Below are positions 35,021-43,104 of a stretch of DNA of 64,000 nt, piece by piece. Made by a program: the position numbers and the translations under genes. This DNA is from Georgenia sp. TF02-10 (GTDB lineage: Bacteria > Actinomycetota > Actinomycetes > Actinomycetales > Actinomycetaceae): NCBI RefSeq assembly GCF_022759505.1, contig NZ_CP094289.1, positions 3,286,001 through 3,350,000 of the forward strand, written 5' to 3'. Under the pieces are notes generated by a model. The model saw only the letters and a list, made by a program, of their open reading frames with translations. It had not been told where the DNA came from and did not search any database. How positions within the stretch are numbered: position 1 is the stretch's first letter; every line of letters starts with the position of its first letter.

Positions 35021-36550
35021 TCAGGACGGGCTCGGCGCGGACAGGCTAGGCGCGGACAGGCCGGGCGTGGCCGGACCGGGCACGAACGGGCTCGGGGTGA
35101 GCGTGTACTTGGTCTGCAGGTACTCCTGGATGCCCTCGGCGCCGCCCTCTCGGCCGAGGCCGGACATCTTCCAGCCGCCGAACGGGGCCGCGGCGTTGGA
35201 GACCACGCCGACGTTCAGGCCCATCATCCCCGTCTCGAGCCGCTCGATCATCCGCTGCCCACGGGCCAGGTCCGCGGTGTAGACGTAGGCGACCAGGCCG
35301 TACTCGGTGTCGTTGGCGAGGCGGACCGCCTCGTCCTCGGTGTCGAACCGGACGATCGCGAGCACCGGTCCGAAGATTTCCTCGCGCAGGAGGTCGCTGC
35401 CCGGGGCCACGTCGTCGAGCACCGTCGGGGCGTAGAAGGTGCCGGGCCGGTCGATCGCGCTGCCGCCGGTGCGCACGGTCGCGCCGCGCCGGACGGCGTC
35501 GCCGACCAGGGCGGCGGCCTTCGCGACGGCGCGGGCGTCGATCAGCGGGCCGATCATCGCCCCATCCTCGGTGCCGCGGCCGACGGCGAAGCGCTGGACC
35601 CGCTCGGTCACCCGGCGGGCGAACTCCTCGGCGACGGCGCGGTGCACGATGAACCGGTTCGCGGCGGTGCAGGCCTGCCCGGTGTTCCGGAACTTCGCCG
35701 CGACGGCGCCGTCGACCGCCTGGTCGAGGTCGGCGTCGTCGAAGACGACGAACGGGGCGTTGCCGCCGAGCTCCATGGAGGTGCGCAGCACCCCCCGGGC
35801 AGCCTGCTCCAGGAGTCGCTGGCCCACCGCCGTCGAGCCGGTGAAGGAGAGCTTGCGCAGCCGCGGGTCGCGGATGATCGGCTCGCAGACCTCCCCGGCG
35901 GTCGAGGTCGTGACGGCGTTGACGACGCCGGCCGGGACGCCGGCGTCCTCGAGGAGCTGGACGAGGTACAGGGTGGTCAGGGGGGTGAGCTCGGCCGGCT
36001 TGATGACGACCGTGCAGCCCGCGGCGAGGGCGGGTGCGATCTTGCGGGTCGCCATCGCGAGCGGGAGATTCCACGGGGTGATCAGGAGACACGGCCCGAC
36101 CGGGTGCTGGGAAACCACCATCCGGCCGGTGCCCTCCGGGTTGGGCCCGTACCGGCCGTGGATGCGGGTGGCCTCCTCGCTGAACCAGCGGAGGAACTCT
36201 CCGCCGTACGCGACCTCGCCGCGCGCCTCGGCGAGGGGCTTGCCCATCTCGATCGTCATGAGCAGGGCGAGCTCCTCCGTGCGCTCCTGCAGGAGGTCGA
36301 ACGCCCGGCGCAGGATCTCCGCGCGGTGGCGCGGCGGCGTGGCCGCCCAGGCGGGGAAGGCCTCGGCGGCGGCGTCGAGCGCCGCGAGGCCGTCGGCGGG
36401 CGCGGCATCGGCGACCGTCCTGACCACGTCGCCGGTGGCGGGGTCGTGGACGTCGAGGGTCCGTCCGCCCGCGGCGGCGCGCCACTGCCCGCCGATGTAG
36501 AGGCGGTCGGGCACGCGCGCCAGCAGCGCGGACTCGTGGTCCTGGCTCAT
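35021..36550 (-). CDS. NAD(P)-dependent aldehyde dehydrogenase, succinate-semialdehyde dehydrogenase-like
   Basis: The 509-residue enzyme has the catalytic Cys in NTGQACTAANR, the general base Glu in MELGGNAPFVVF, and the GabD-type segments ITPWNLPLAMATRKIAPALA and FTGSTAVGQRL. GabD-type enzymes oxidise succinic semialdehyde, which is exactly the product expected from the HpaI aldolase encoded at 47.6-48.4 kb, so it would close the pathway. Oxidation of an aryl-acetaldehyde made by the adjacent ThDP enzyme is the alternative. The C-terminus has a repetitive tail (PGLSAPSLSAPS). Confidence 0.88.
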   Translation of the reverse strand: MSQDHESALLARVPDRLYIGGQWRAAAGGRTLDVHDPATGDVVRTVADAAPADGLAALDAAAEAFPAWAATPPRHRAEILRRAFDLLQERTEELALLMTIEMGKPLAEARGEVAYGGEFLRWFSEEATRIHGRYGPNPEGTGRMVVSQHPVGPCLLITPWNLPLAMATRKIAPALAAGCTVVIKPAELTPLTTLYLVQLLEDAGVPAGVVNAVTTSTAGEVCEPIIRDPRLRKLSFTGSTAVGQRLLEQAARGVLRTSMELGGNAPFVVFDDADLDQAVDGAVAAKFRNTGQACTAANRFIVHRAVAEEFARRVTERVQRFAVGRGTEDGAMIGPLIDARAVAKAAALVGDAVRRGATVRTGGSAIDRPGTFYAPTVLDDVAPGSDLLREEIFGPVLAIVRFDTEDEAVRLANDTEYGLVAYVYTADLARGQRMIERLETGMMGLNVGVVSNAAAPFGGWKMSGLGREGGAEGIQEYLQTKYTLTPSPFVPGPATPGLSAPSLSAPSPS

Positions 36551-36628
36551 GGATCTCCTTTACTCGTCCGGGCCCAGTCGTCCGGGGACGACGACGCAGC
36601 CGCCGAGCCGCCGTCGCGGGACGGCTCG

Positions 36629-38593
36629 TCAGGCCACCGGCTGTCCGCCGGTCACCGGCTGGCCGTCGCTCACCGGCCGGCGCCCGCCCACCGGCCGGCG
36701 GTCGGCCACGAGCAGGTGCTGGCGGAAGAACGCCGCCAGCTCCTCGGTGGCGTCCAGCGGGAGGACCGCCGCGACGTACTGGTCGGGGCGGACCACGACG
36801 ACGCACCCGGCCCGGTCGATCCCGCGCAGGTCGAAGATGTCCTCCTCCGGGTGCGCGGCGAAGACCTTGTCGTAGCTGATGAGCTCGAACGGCCCGGTGC
36901 GCGGCAGGAAGACCTCCGGCACCGCGGTGATGTCGATGTCGACGTGCCGCTGCTGGTAGACCACCTTCACGTCCAGGACGCTGTCGCGCTCCGCCCCCGC
37001 CGGGGTGTGCGCGCGGACCGGGGACTCCGGCGAGCCGCCCAGCCACTCCGCCCACGCGGCCAGCGCGGACGGCTGCCCGGGCGCGGCGCCGTCGGCGAAG
37101 GCGTAGACGCGCCACCGGCCGTCGGCCCGGTGCTGGTGCCCGAGGTGGAGCGGGTTGGCGTCGCAGACGCGCACCACCGGGACCGACTTGAACCGCTTGC
37201 CGATCGGGAACCCGGTGGCGAGGCCCTGGTGGGTCGCCTCCCCCACGATCATCGACGGCGGGTACTGGGTCATGAAGCCGGCGGGGAACTCCTGGGTGCG
37301 GACGTAGAAGTCGGCGAGCTCGGCGGGGTCGGCGAACTCCTCCGGCCGCTTGGCCATGAGCGTGGACCACTCCCGGTCGAAGTCGATCAGGTTCTGGGCG
37401 ATGACCTGGCGCTCCGCGGAGTAGGTCGCCAGCAGGCTCTCCGGGCTGCGGCCGGACAGCACGTACCCGAGCTTCCAGCCGAGGTTGAACCCGTCCTGCA
37501 TCGAGACGTTCATGCCCTGGCCGGCCTTGGCGCTGTGGGTGTGGCAGGCGTCGCCGGCGATGAAGACCCGCGGGGTGCGCGTGCCGACCTCGCTCAGGGG
37601 GATGTCGTCGAACCGGTCGGTGACCCGGTGCCCGACCTCGTACACGCTGTGCCAGGCGACGTGGCGCACGTCGAGCGTGTACGGGTGCAGGATCGCGTTG
37701 GCCTTGGCGATGATCTGGTCGATCGTCGTCCGCCGGATCGCCCCCTTGTCCTCCGGCGAGACAACCCCGAGGTCGACGTACATGCGGAAGAGGTGGCCGC
37801 CCTCCCGCGGGATGAGCAGGATGTTGCCGCCGGACCCGGACTGGATGGCGCACTTGAGACGGATGTCGGGGAAGTCGGTGACGGCCAGGACGTCCATGAC
37901 GCCCCAGGCGTGGAACGCCTTGTCGCCCCGCGGGACGCAGCCGATCGCGTCGCGGACCCGGCTGTGCGCGCCGTCGGCCCCGAGGACGTACTTCGCCCGG
38001 ACGACCCTCCCCTGCCCGGCCTGCTCCCCGGCGGTGCGCACCAGGTGGGCGGTGACCGGGTGCTCGGCGCCCTGGGTGATCTGCAGGCTGCGGAACTCGT
38101 AGCCGTAGTCCGGCCTGACCCGCCCTGGTGAGCTGGCCGCGAACTCGGCGAAGTAGTCCAGGACGCGGGCCTGGTTGACGATGAGGTGCGGGAACTCGCT
38201 GATGCCGGTGGGGTCGTCCACCGGCCGCTCCCCCCGGACGATGCGCGAGGGGTCGTCCGGGTCCGGCCGCCAGAAGCACATCTCGGTGATCCGGTACGCC
38301 TCCTCGGTGATCCGCCCGGCGAACCCGAACGCCTGGAACGTCTCCACGCTGCGCGCCTGGATGCCGTCGGCCTGGCCGATCCGGAGCCGGCTGTCCCGGC
38401 GCTCGATGATGCGGGTGCTCACCTCGGGGAACTGCGCGAGCTGGGCCGCCGCGATCATCCCGGCCGGCCCGGTGCCCACGATGAGGACGTCGACCGTCTC
38501 GGGCAGCTCGGCGGGACGGTCGAGGCCGGTCCCGGCCGCGGGCTCGACCCGCGGGTCGCCGGAGACGTAGCCATGGTGGTGGAACTGCTGCAT
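36629..38593 (-). CDS. FAD-dependent aromatic hydroxylase, MobA / phenol 2-monooxygenase type
   Basis: The 654-residue flavoprotein has the Rossmann FAD motif VLIVGTGPAGMIAAAQLAQ (residues about 35-53), the second FAD motif AGDACHTHSAKAGQGMN, and a C-terminal thioredoxin-like dimerisation domain that includes DRAGCVVVVRPDQYVAAV. Size and order match 3-hydroxybenzoate 4-hydroxylase (MobA) and phenol hydroxylases. In this cluster it probably makes the catechol ring substrate for HpaD, for example 3- or 4-hydroxyphenylacetate to homoprotocatechuate; that is inference. It heads a leftward operon with a distinct promoter region. Confidence 0.88.
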   Translation of the reverse strand: MQQFHHHGYVSGDPRVEPAAGTGLDRPAELPETVDVLIVGTGPAGMIAAAQLAQFPEVSTRIIERRDSRLRIGQADGIQARSVETFQAFGFAGRITEEAYRITEMCFWRPDPDDPSRIVRGERPVDDPTGISEFPHLIVNQARVLDYFAEFAASSPGRVRPDYGYEFRSLQITQGAEHPVTAHLVRTAGEQAGQGRVVRAKYVLGADGAHSRVRDAIGCVPRGDKAFHAWGVMDVLAVTDFPDIRLKCAIQSGSGGNILLIPREGGHLFRMYVDLGVVSPEDKGAIRRTTIDQIIAKANAILHPYTLDVRHVAWHSVYEVGHRVTDRFDDIPLSEVGTRTPRVFIAGDACHTHSAKAGQGMNVSMQDGFNLGWKLGYVLSGRSPESLLATYSAERQVIAQNLIDFDREWSTLMAKRPEEFADPAELADFYVRTQEFPAGFMTQYPPSMIVGEATHQGLATGFPIGKRFKSVPVVRVCDANPLHLGHQHRADGRWRVYAFADGAAPGQPSALAAWAEWLGGSPESPVRAHTPAGAERDSVLDVKVVYQQRHVDIDITAVPEVFLPRTGPFELISYDKVFAAHPEEDIFDLRGIDRAGCVVVVRPDQYVAAVLPLDATEELAAFFRQHLLVADRRPVGGRRPVSDGQPVTGGQPVA

Positions 38594-38684
38594 GTGATTC
38601 CCTCCTCGGACATCACTGTCGAGGGACCAGCGAGCGCCGGCGGTTCTGCTCGCGAACCCGCCGCTCTCCTCCCCAGGACAAACG

Positions 38685-38737
38685 TATACGATTGCGGTAC
38701 GCCACGGACCAGGCTTGCGTTACGCCAACGGACCGGG
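38685..38737. promoter_or_regulatory. Putative operator region of the hydroxylase operon
   Basis: TATACGATTGCG (38685-38696) shares 11 of 12 bases with TATACGATTTCG at 41567-41578 in the other divergent region of the cluster. It overlaps a 23-bp tandem pair starting TTGCGGTACGCCA (38692-38714) and TTGCGTTACGCCA (38715-38737). The leftward hydroxylase gene begins about 90 bases away. A binding site for the cluster's GntR regulator is likely but unproven. Confidence 0.5.
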
Positions 38738-38812
38738 TTCGCCGGCACGCCGCCTGCCGGGTGATCCCCGGGTCGACGGACCGGGCCGCGCGCTCGGCTC
38801 GGCACCCCGGCA

Positions 38813-40009
38813 TCAGGTCCATCCGGCGGCACCGGCCCGGCGACCGTGCACGAGGTGGTAGCACCCGGCGGACGCGACGACGAGGGCCGCCACGGCCAGG
38901 TACATGACGGGGTAGTCGGCGGCACCGATGACCAGCCCCAGCGCGAGCGGTCCCAGCCCCGTGCCGGCGTCGAGGAACAGGTAGTAGGTCGACACGGCGA
39001 GCCCGACGTGCCCCCCGGCGATCCGCACCGCCGCGGCCTGCCCGGCGGGCATCAGCGTGCCGGACCCGACCCCCGCCAGCACGCCGGCCACGACCAGGGC
39101 GGCCGTCGTGCCGGCCTGGGACAGCACGACCATCCCCGCGCCGTACGCCGCGAGGGCCGGGTACATCACCGCGTTGTCCCCGTAGCGGTCCTGGACCCGG
39201 CCGGCGACGAGCCGGACGCCCACGACGGCGAGCGAGAGGACGAGGAAGAACGTCCCGGCAGCAGCGGGGATGCCCAGCCCGTCGGCGTAGGGGTGGACGT
39301 AGGTGATGAGCGCCGCGTTGGCCACGCCGACGAGCAGCATGAACGTGGCGAGCGGCACGACGCCGGGGTGCACCGCCGCGCGCCACCGGGGCCGACGGCG
39401 GCGCTCGCGGGCGGCGACGGCGCCGGGCGGCACGAGGACGGCCGCCACCCAGGCCGCCGCGGACACGGCGGCACAGGTGAGGAAGAGGGCGTCGTAGTCC
39501 CAGCGGTCGATGAGCCACAGGGCGAGCAGCGGCCCGACCCCGGAGGCGACCGGCAGGCCGATCGTGAAGTACCCGGTGCCCTCGCCGCGCCGCGCCGCCG
39601 GGATGACCTGCTGCGCCAGGGTGCTCACCGCGGTGTGCGCGATGCCGTGCGCGGCCCCGTGGACGAACCGGACGGCGAGCAGGACGGCGAGACCGTCCGC
39701 CCACAGGTAGGCCAGTGACAGGACGACGGCGATCGCGAGGCTCACCAGGAGCGCCCGCCGCGGGCCGATGGCGTCGATGAGCTGCCCGGCCGCGAGCCGG
39801 GCGCCGACCGCGCCGATGATGAACACGCTCGAGGCGAGGCCCGCGCCGGTCGCCGAGGCGCCGGCCTGCCGGACGGCGTAGACGGCCATGGTGGTCATGA
39901 GCAGGTAGAAGATCGCCATGACCAGCGCGTTGGCCACGGTCGCGAGCGCGAGCTCGCGCGTCCACAACCGGTCCGCCCCCGGGCCCCCGCCCGAGCCTGC
40001 CCGTGCCAT
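38813..40009 (-). CDS. Major facilitator superfamily transporter
   Basis: The 398-residue protein has about twelve hydrophobic segments and a loop-2/3 motif variant (GQLIDAIGPRRALL) typical of MFS. A second copy of the pattern (GRVQDRYGDNAV) lies in the C-terminal half. It starts 15 bases after the preceding transporter gene, in the same operon. The substrate is unknown; import of an aromatic acid or efflux of a pathway intermediate are options. Confidence 0.88.
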   Translation of the reverse strand: MARAGSGGGPGADRLWTRELALATVANALVMAIFYLLMTTMAVYAVRQAGASATGAGLASSVFIIGAVGARLAAGQLIDAIGPRRALLVSLAIAVVLSLAYLWADGLAVLLAVRFVHGAAHGIAHTAVSTLAQQVIPAARRGEGTGYFTIGLPVASGVGPLLALWLIDRWDYDALFLTCAAVSAAAWVAAVLVPPGAVAARERRRRPRWRAAVHPGVVPLATFMLLVGVANAALITYVHPYADGLGIPAAAGTFFLVLSLAVVGVRLVAGRVQDRYGDNAVMYPALAAYGAGMVVLSQAGTTAALVVAGVLAGVGSGTLMPAGQAAAVRIAGGHVGLAVSTYYLFLDAGTGLGPLALGLVIGAADYPVMYLAVAALVVASAGCYHLVHGRRAGAAGWT

Positions 40010-40024
40010 CGCCGCGGCGGTCCG

Positions 40025-41452
40025 TCAGACCTTCGCCAGGCCGCGGACCGGGCTGACCTGCTGCTCCGCCTCGTGGTCCGGGCCGAGCGGGATGCCGCTG
40101 CGGTCGCGCAGGACGAGCGTGGCGAGCAGCCCGATGACGGTCATCCCGGCGAGGTACCAGGTCACCGAGGTGGTGGACCCGGTGGCGCTGACCAGCGCCG
40201 TCGCGATCGTGGGGGCGAAGGCGCCGCCGGCGATCGCGCCGATGGCGTAGGAGATCGACACGCCGGAGAACCGGATCGACGCCGGGAAGAGCTCGGTGTA
40301 GAACGCCGCCTGCGGGCCGTAGGTGAAGCCGAGGCCCACGGTGAGGAGCGCGAGCCCGGCGAACAGCAGGCCGATGCTGCCGGTGTTCACCAGCGGGAAC
40401 AGGGCCACCACGCCGACGAGCTGGAGGACCCAGCCGAGCAGGTAGGTGGCGCGCCGCCCGAGGCGGTCGGAGACCCAGCCGGCGAGGATCGTGGACAGCA
40501 GCCAGGTGACGGCGGAGCCGGTGACGGCCCACAGCACCGGGCCGCGGTCGAGAGCGAGCGGCCCCTCGGGGTCGGTGGAGTAGTTCTGGATGTACCCACC
40601 GGTGGTCATGTAGCCCACTGCGTTGTTCCCGGCGAAGACGAGCGCGGCGACGAGGACGAGGACCGTGTGCCTGCGGAAGAGCCGCAGGATCGGCATCTGG
40701 GCCTCCTGCCGGCGCTCGGCGAGCTCGGCGAAGACCGGGCTCTCCTCCACCTTCCGGCGGACGTAGTAGCCGACGAGGATCAGGACGACGCTGAGCAGGA
40801 ACGGCACGCGCCAGCCCCACCGGAGGAACTCGTCGCCGGGCGCGATCATCGCCATGACCGCCATGACGCCGGAGGCGAGCAGCAGGCCCAGCGGGACGCC
40901 GGTCTGCGGCCCCGCGCCGAACAGGCCGCGTTTGTCCCGCGGCGCGTGCTCGACGGCCATGAGAACGGCGCCGCCCCACTCCCCGCCGGCGGAGACGCCC
41001 TGCAGGATGCGCAGCAGGACCAGGAGGATCGGCGCGGCGACGCCGATGGTCGCGTAGGTCGGCAGCAGGCCGATGAGCGTGGTGGCCAGGCCCATCATGA
41101 TCAGCGTGGCCATCAGCACCAGCTTGCGGCCGTACTTGTCGCCGAGGTGGCCGGCCAGGAAGGCACCCAGCGGCCGGAACAGGAAGCTGACGCCCACCGT
41201 GGCGAAGGAGAGCAGCACGCTGTTCGCGCCGAGGGGCGCGAAGAACGCCTGGCCGAAGACGAGCCCGGCGGCCGAGGCGTAGATGAAGAAGTCGTACCAC
41301 TCCACCGTCGTGCCGATCACCGTCGCGAAGACGACCCGGCGACGCTCGGCGAGCGTGGCGACTGGCCCGGTCGGCGTGCTGCCGGCGGGGGCGGTGCTGT
41401 TGGCGATGGGCCCGGGCGGCGTGCTGCCGTCGGGGGCGGTGCTGCTGCTCAT
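40025..41452 (-). CDS. MHS-family metabolite:proton symporter
   Basis: The 475-residue MFS protein of the metabolite:H+ symporter branch starts its fold with VVFATVIGTTVEWYDFFIYA and has GHLGDKYGRKLVLMATLIMM and LLRILQGVSAGGEWGGA, all diagnostic of the ProP/KgtP/ShiA group. It likely imports the aromatic acid used by the cluster. ATG 41452 is chosen for the GAAGGAG site seven bases upstream. The N-terminal 30 residues are a Ser/Thr/Pro repeat (SSTAPDGSTPPGPIANS). Confidence 0.92.
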   Translation of the reverse strand: MSSSTAPDGSTPPGPIANSTAPAGSTPTGPVATLAERRRVVFATVIGTTVEWYDFFIYASAAGLVFGQAFFAPLGANSVLLSFATVGVSFLFRPLGAFLAGHLGDKYGRKLVLMATLIMMGLATTLIGLLPTYATIGVAAPILLVLLRILQGVSAGGEWGGAVLMAVEHAPRDKRGLFGAGPQTGVPLGLLLASGVMAVMAMIAPGDEFLRWGWRVPFLLSVVLILVGYYVRRKVEESPVFAELAERRQEAQMPILRLFRRHTVLVLVAALVFAGNNAVGYMTTGGYIQNYSTDPEGPLALDRGPVLWAVTGSAVTWLLSTILAGWVSDRLGRRATYLLGWVLQLVGVVALFPLVNTGSIGLLFAGLALLTVGLGFTYGPQAAFYTELFPASIRFSGVSISYAIGAIAGGAFAPTIATALVSATGSTTSVTWYLAGMTVIGLLATLVLRDRSGIPLGPDHEAEQQVSPVRGLAKV

Positions 41453-41566
41453 GTTCTGACTCCTTCGAAGGAACGTCGTTGTCCTCGCCAGCGCCGCGCC
41501 CTGGGGGCGGGCCGGCTGGCTGGCACGCTCGCCGGTCGTCCGGCTTACCGTGTCAGCACAGGATGC

Positions 41567-41589
41567 TATACGATTTCGCCTACTATGCA
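41567..41589. promoter_or_regulatory. Overlapping divergent promoters and shared operator motif, hpa cluster
   Basis: TATACGATTTCG (41567-41578) matches the motif ahead of the hydroxylase gene. TACTAT (41581-41586) is a good rightward -10, six bases before a GTG at 41593. On the minus strand TTGCAT (41589-41584) and TAGCAT, spaced by 16, form a leftward promoter for the symporter. The elements overlap, so one regulator could switch both directions. Confidence 0.55.
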
Positions 41590-41604
41590 AGGGTGAGGGA
41601 GCTC

Positions 41605-43104
41605 ATGACCGCAGACACGACCGCCGCCGCCGGCGCGGACCCGAGGTTCTCCGGCCTGCCCGGCCGCCCGGGCAAGATCGTCGCCGTGCACCTGAGCTAC
41701 GCCTCGCGGGCCGACCAGCGCGGGCGGCGGCCGGCCGCGCCGTCGTACTTCCTCAAGCCGTCGAGCTCGGTCGCCGCCTCCGGCGGCACCGTCGAGCGGC
41801 CGGCCGGCACCGAGCTGCTCGCCTTCGAGGGCGAGATCGCGCTCGTCATCGCCACGCCCGCCCGGTGGGTCACCCTCGAAGAGGCCTGGGACCACGTCGG
41901 CTGGGTCACCGCGGCCAACGACTTCGGCCTGTACGACCTGCGCGCCAACGACAAGGGCTCGAACCTGCGGTCCAAGGGCGGCGACGGGTTCACCCCGATC
42001 GGCCCCCGGCTCATCGACGCCCGCACCGTCGACCCCGCCGCGCTCCGGCTGCGGACCTGGGTCGACGGCGAGCTCCGGCAGGAGGACACCACCGCCGGCC
42101 TGCTCTTCCCGCTCGCCCAGCTCGTGGCCGACCTGTCCCAGCACCTCACCCTCGAGCCGGGCGACGTCATCCTCACCGGCACCCCGGCCGGGTCCTCCGT
42201 CGTCGTCCCGGGCGACGTCGTCGAGGTCGAGGTGGACGCGCCCGGGGCCCCCGGGGCGCCGACCTCCGGCCGGCTGGTCACCACCGTGACCCAGGGCGAG
42301 CACGGGTTCGACGGCGGTCTCGGCTCGCTCCCGGCGGTCGACGACGGCCAGCGCACGGAGGCGTGGGGCTCCCGCGCGGCCGCCGGGCTGGAGCCCGAGG
42401 CGGAGCCGTTCCGGCTCACCCCCGAGCTCCGCGGCAAGCTCCGCGCGGCCCCGGTGGCCGGGCTGAGCGCCCAGCTGCGGCGGCGGGGCCTGAACAACGT
42501 CACCGTCGACGGCGTCCGGCCGATGCACCCCGGCGCCAAGCTCGTCGGCACCGCCCGCACCCTGCGGTTCGTGCCCAACCGCGAGGACCTCTTCACCAGC
42601 CACGGCGGCGGCTACAACGCGCAGAAGCGGGCGTTCGACGCCGTCGGCGAGGGCGAGGTCATCGTCATCGAGGCCCGCGGCGAGCCGGGCTCGGGCACGC
42701 TCGGCGACATCCTCGCCCTGCGCGCCCACGAGCGCCGCGCCGCCGGCATCGTCACCGACGGCGGCGTGCGGGACCACGACGCCGTGGCCGCCGTGGGCAT
42801 CCCGGTGTACTCCGCCGGGGCGCACCCCGCGGTCCTCGGCCGGCGGCACGTGCCGTGGGACACGGACGTCGCGGTCGCCTGCGGCGGCACCACCGTCCAG
42901 CCGGGCGACGTCGTCGTCGGCGACCAGGACGGCGTCGTCGTCATCCCGCCCGCGCTGGTCGAGGAGGTCGTCGACGCGGCCCTCGCCCAAGAGGACGAGG
43001 ACGCCTGGATCGTCGAGCAGGTCGCCGCCGGCCACGCCCTGGACGGGCTCTTCCCGATGAACGCCGAGTGGCGAGCGAGGTACGAGGCATGGCGGGCGAG
43101 ATGA
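41605..43104 (+). CDS. FAH-domain / RraA-domain fusion (HpaG-like isomerase-decarboxylase)
   Basis: Residues about 1-225 form a fumarylacetoacetate-hydrolase fold with YFLKPSSSV, the metal-binding EGEIALVI, GDGFTPIGP and GDVILTGTPAGSSV. Residues about 270-499 form an RraA-like fold with LGDILALRAHERRAAGIVTD and GGVRDHDAV. HpaG of the homoprotocatechuate pathway normally has two FAH domains and performs the decarboxylation and isomerisation after HpaE. Here an RraA module, a fold that includes metal-dependent aldolase/oxaloacetate decarboxylases, takes the second place. ATG 41605 has AGGG upstream; GTG 41593 lies at the predicted transcription start and could be a leaderless start. Confidence 0.85.
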   Translation: MTADTTAAAGADPRFSGLPGRPGKIVAVHLSYASRADQRGRRPAAPSYFLKPSSSVAASGGTVERPAGTELLAFEGEIALVIATPARWVTLEEAWDHVGWVTAANDFGLYDLRANDKGSNLRSKGGDGFTPIGPRLIDARTVDPAALRLRTWVDGELRQEDTTAGLLFPLAQLVADLSQHLTLEPGDVILTGTPAGSSVVVPGDVVEVEVDAPGAPGAPTSGRLVTTVTQGEHGFDGGLGSLPAVDDGQRTEAWGSRAAAGLEPEAEPFRLTPELRGKLRAAPVAGLSAQLRRRGLNNVTVDGVRPMHPGAKLVGTARTLRFVPNREDLFTSHGGGYNAQKRAFDAVGEGEVIVIEARGEPGSGTLGDILALRAHERRAAGIVTDGGVRDHDAVAAVGIPVYSAGAHPAVLGRRHVPWDTDVAVACGGTTVQPGDVVVGDQDGVVVIPPALVEEVVDAALAQEDEDAWIVEQVAAGHALDGLFPMNAEWRARYEAWRAR

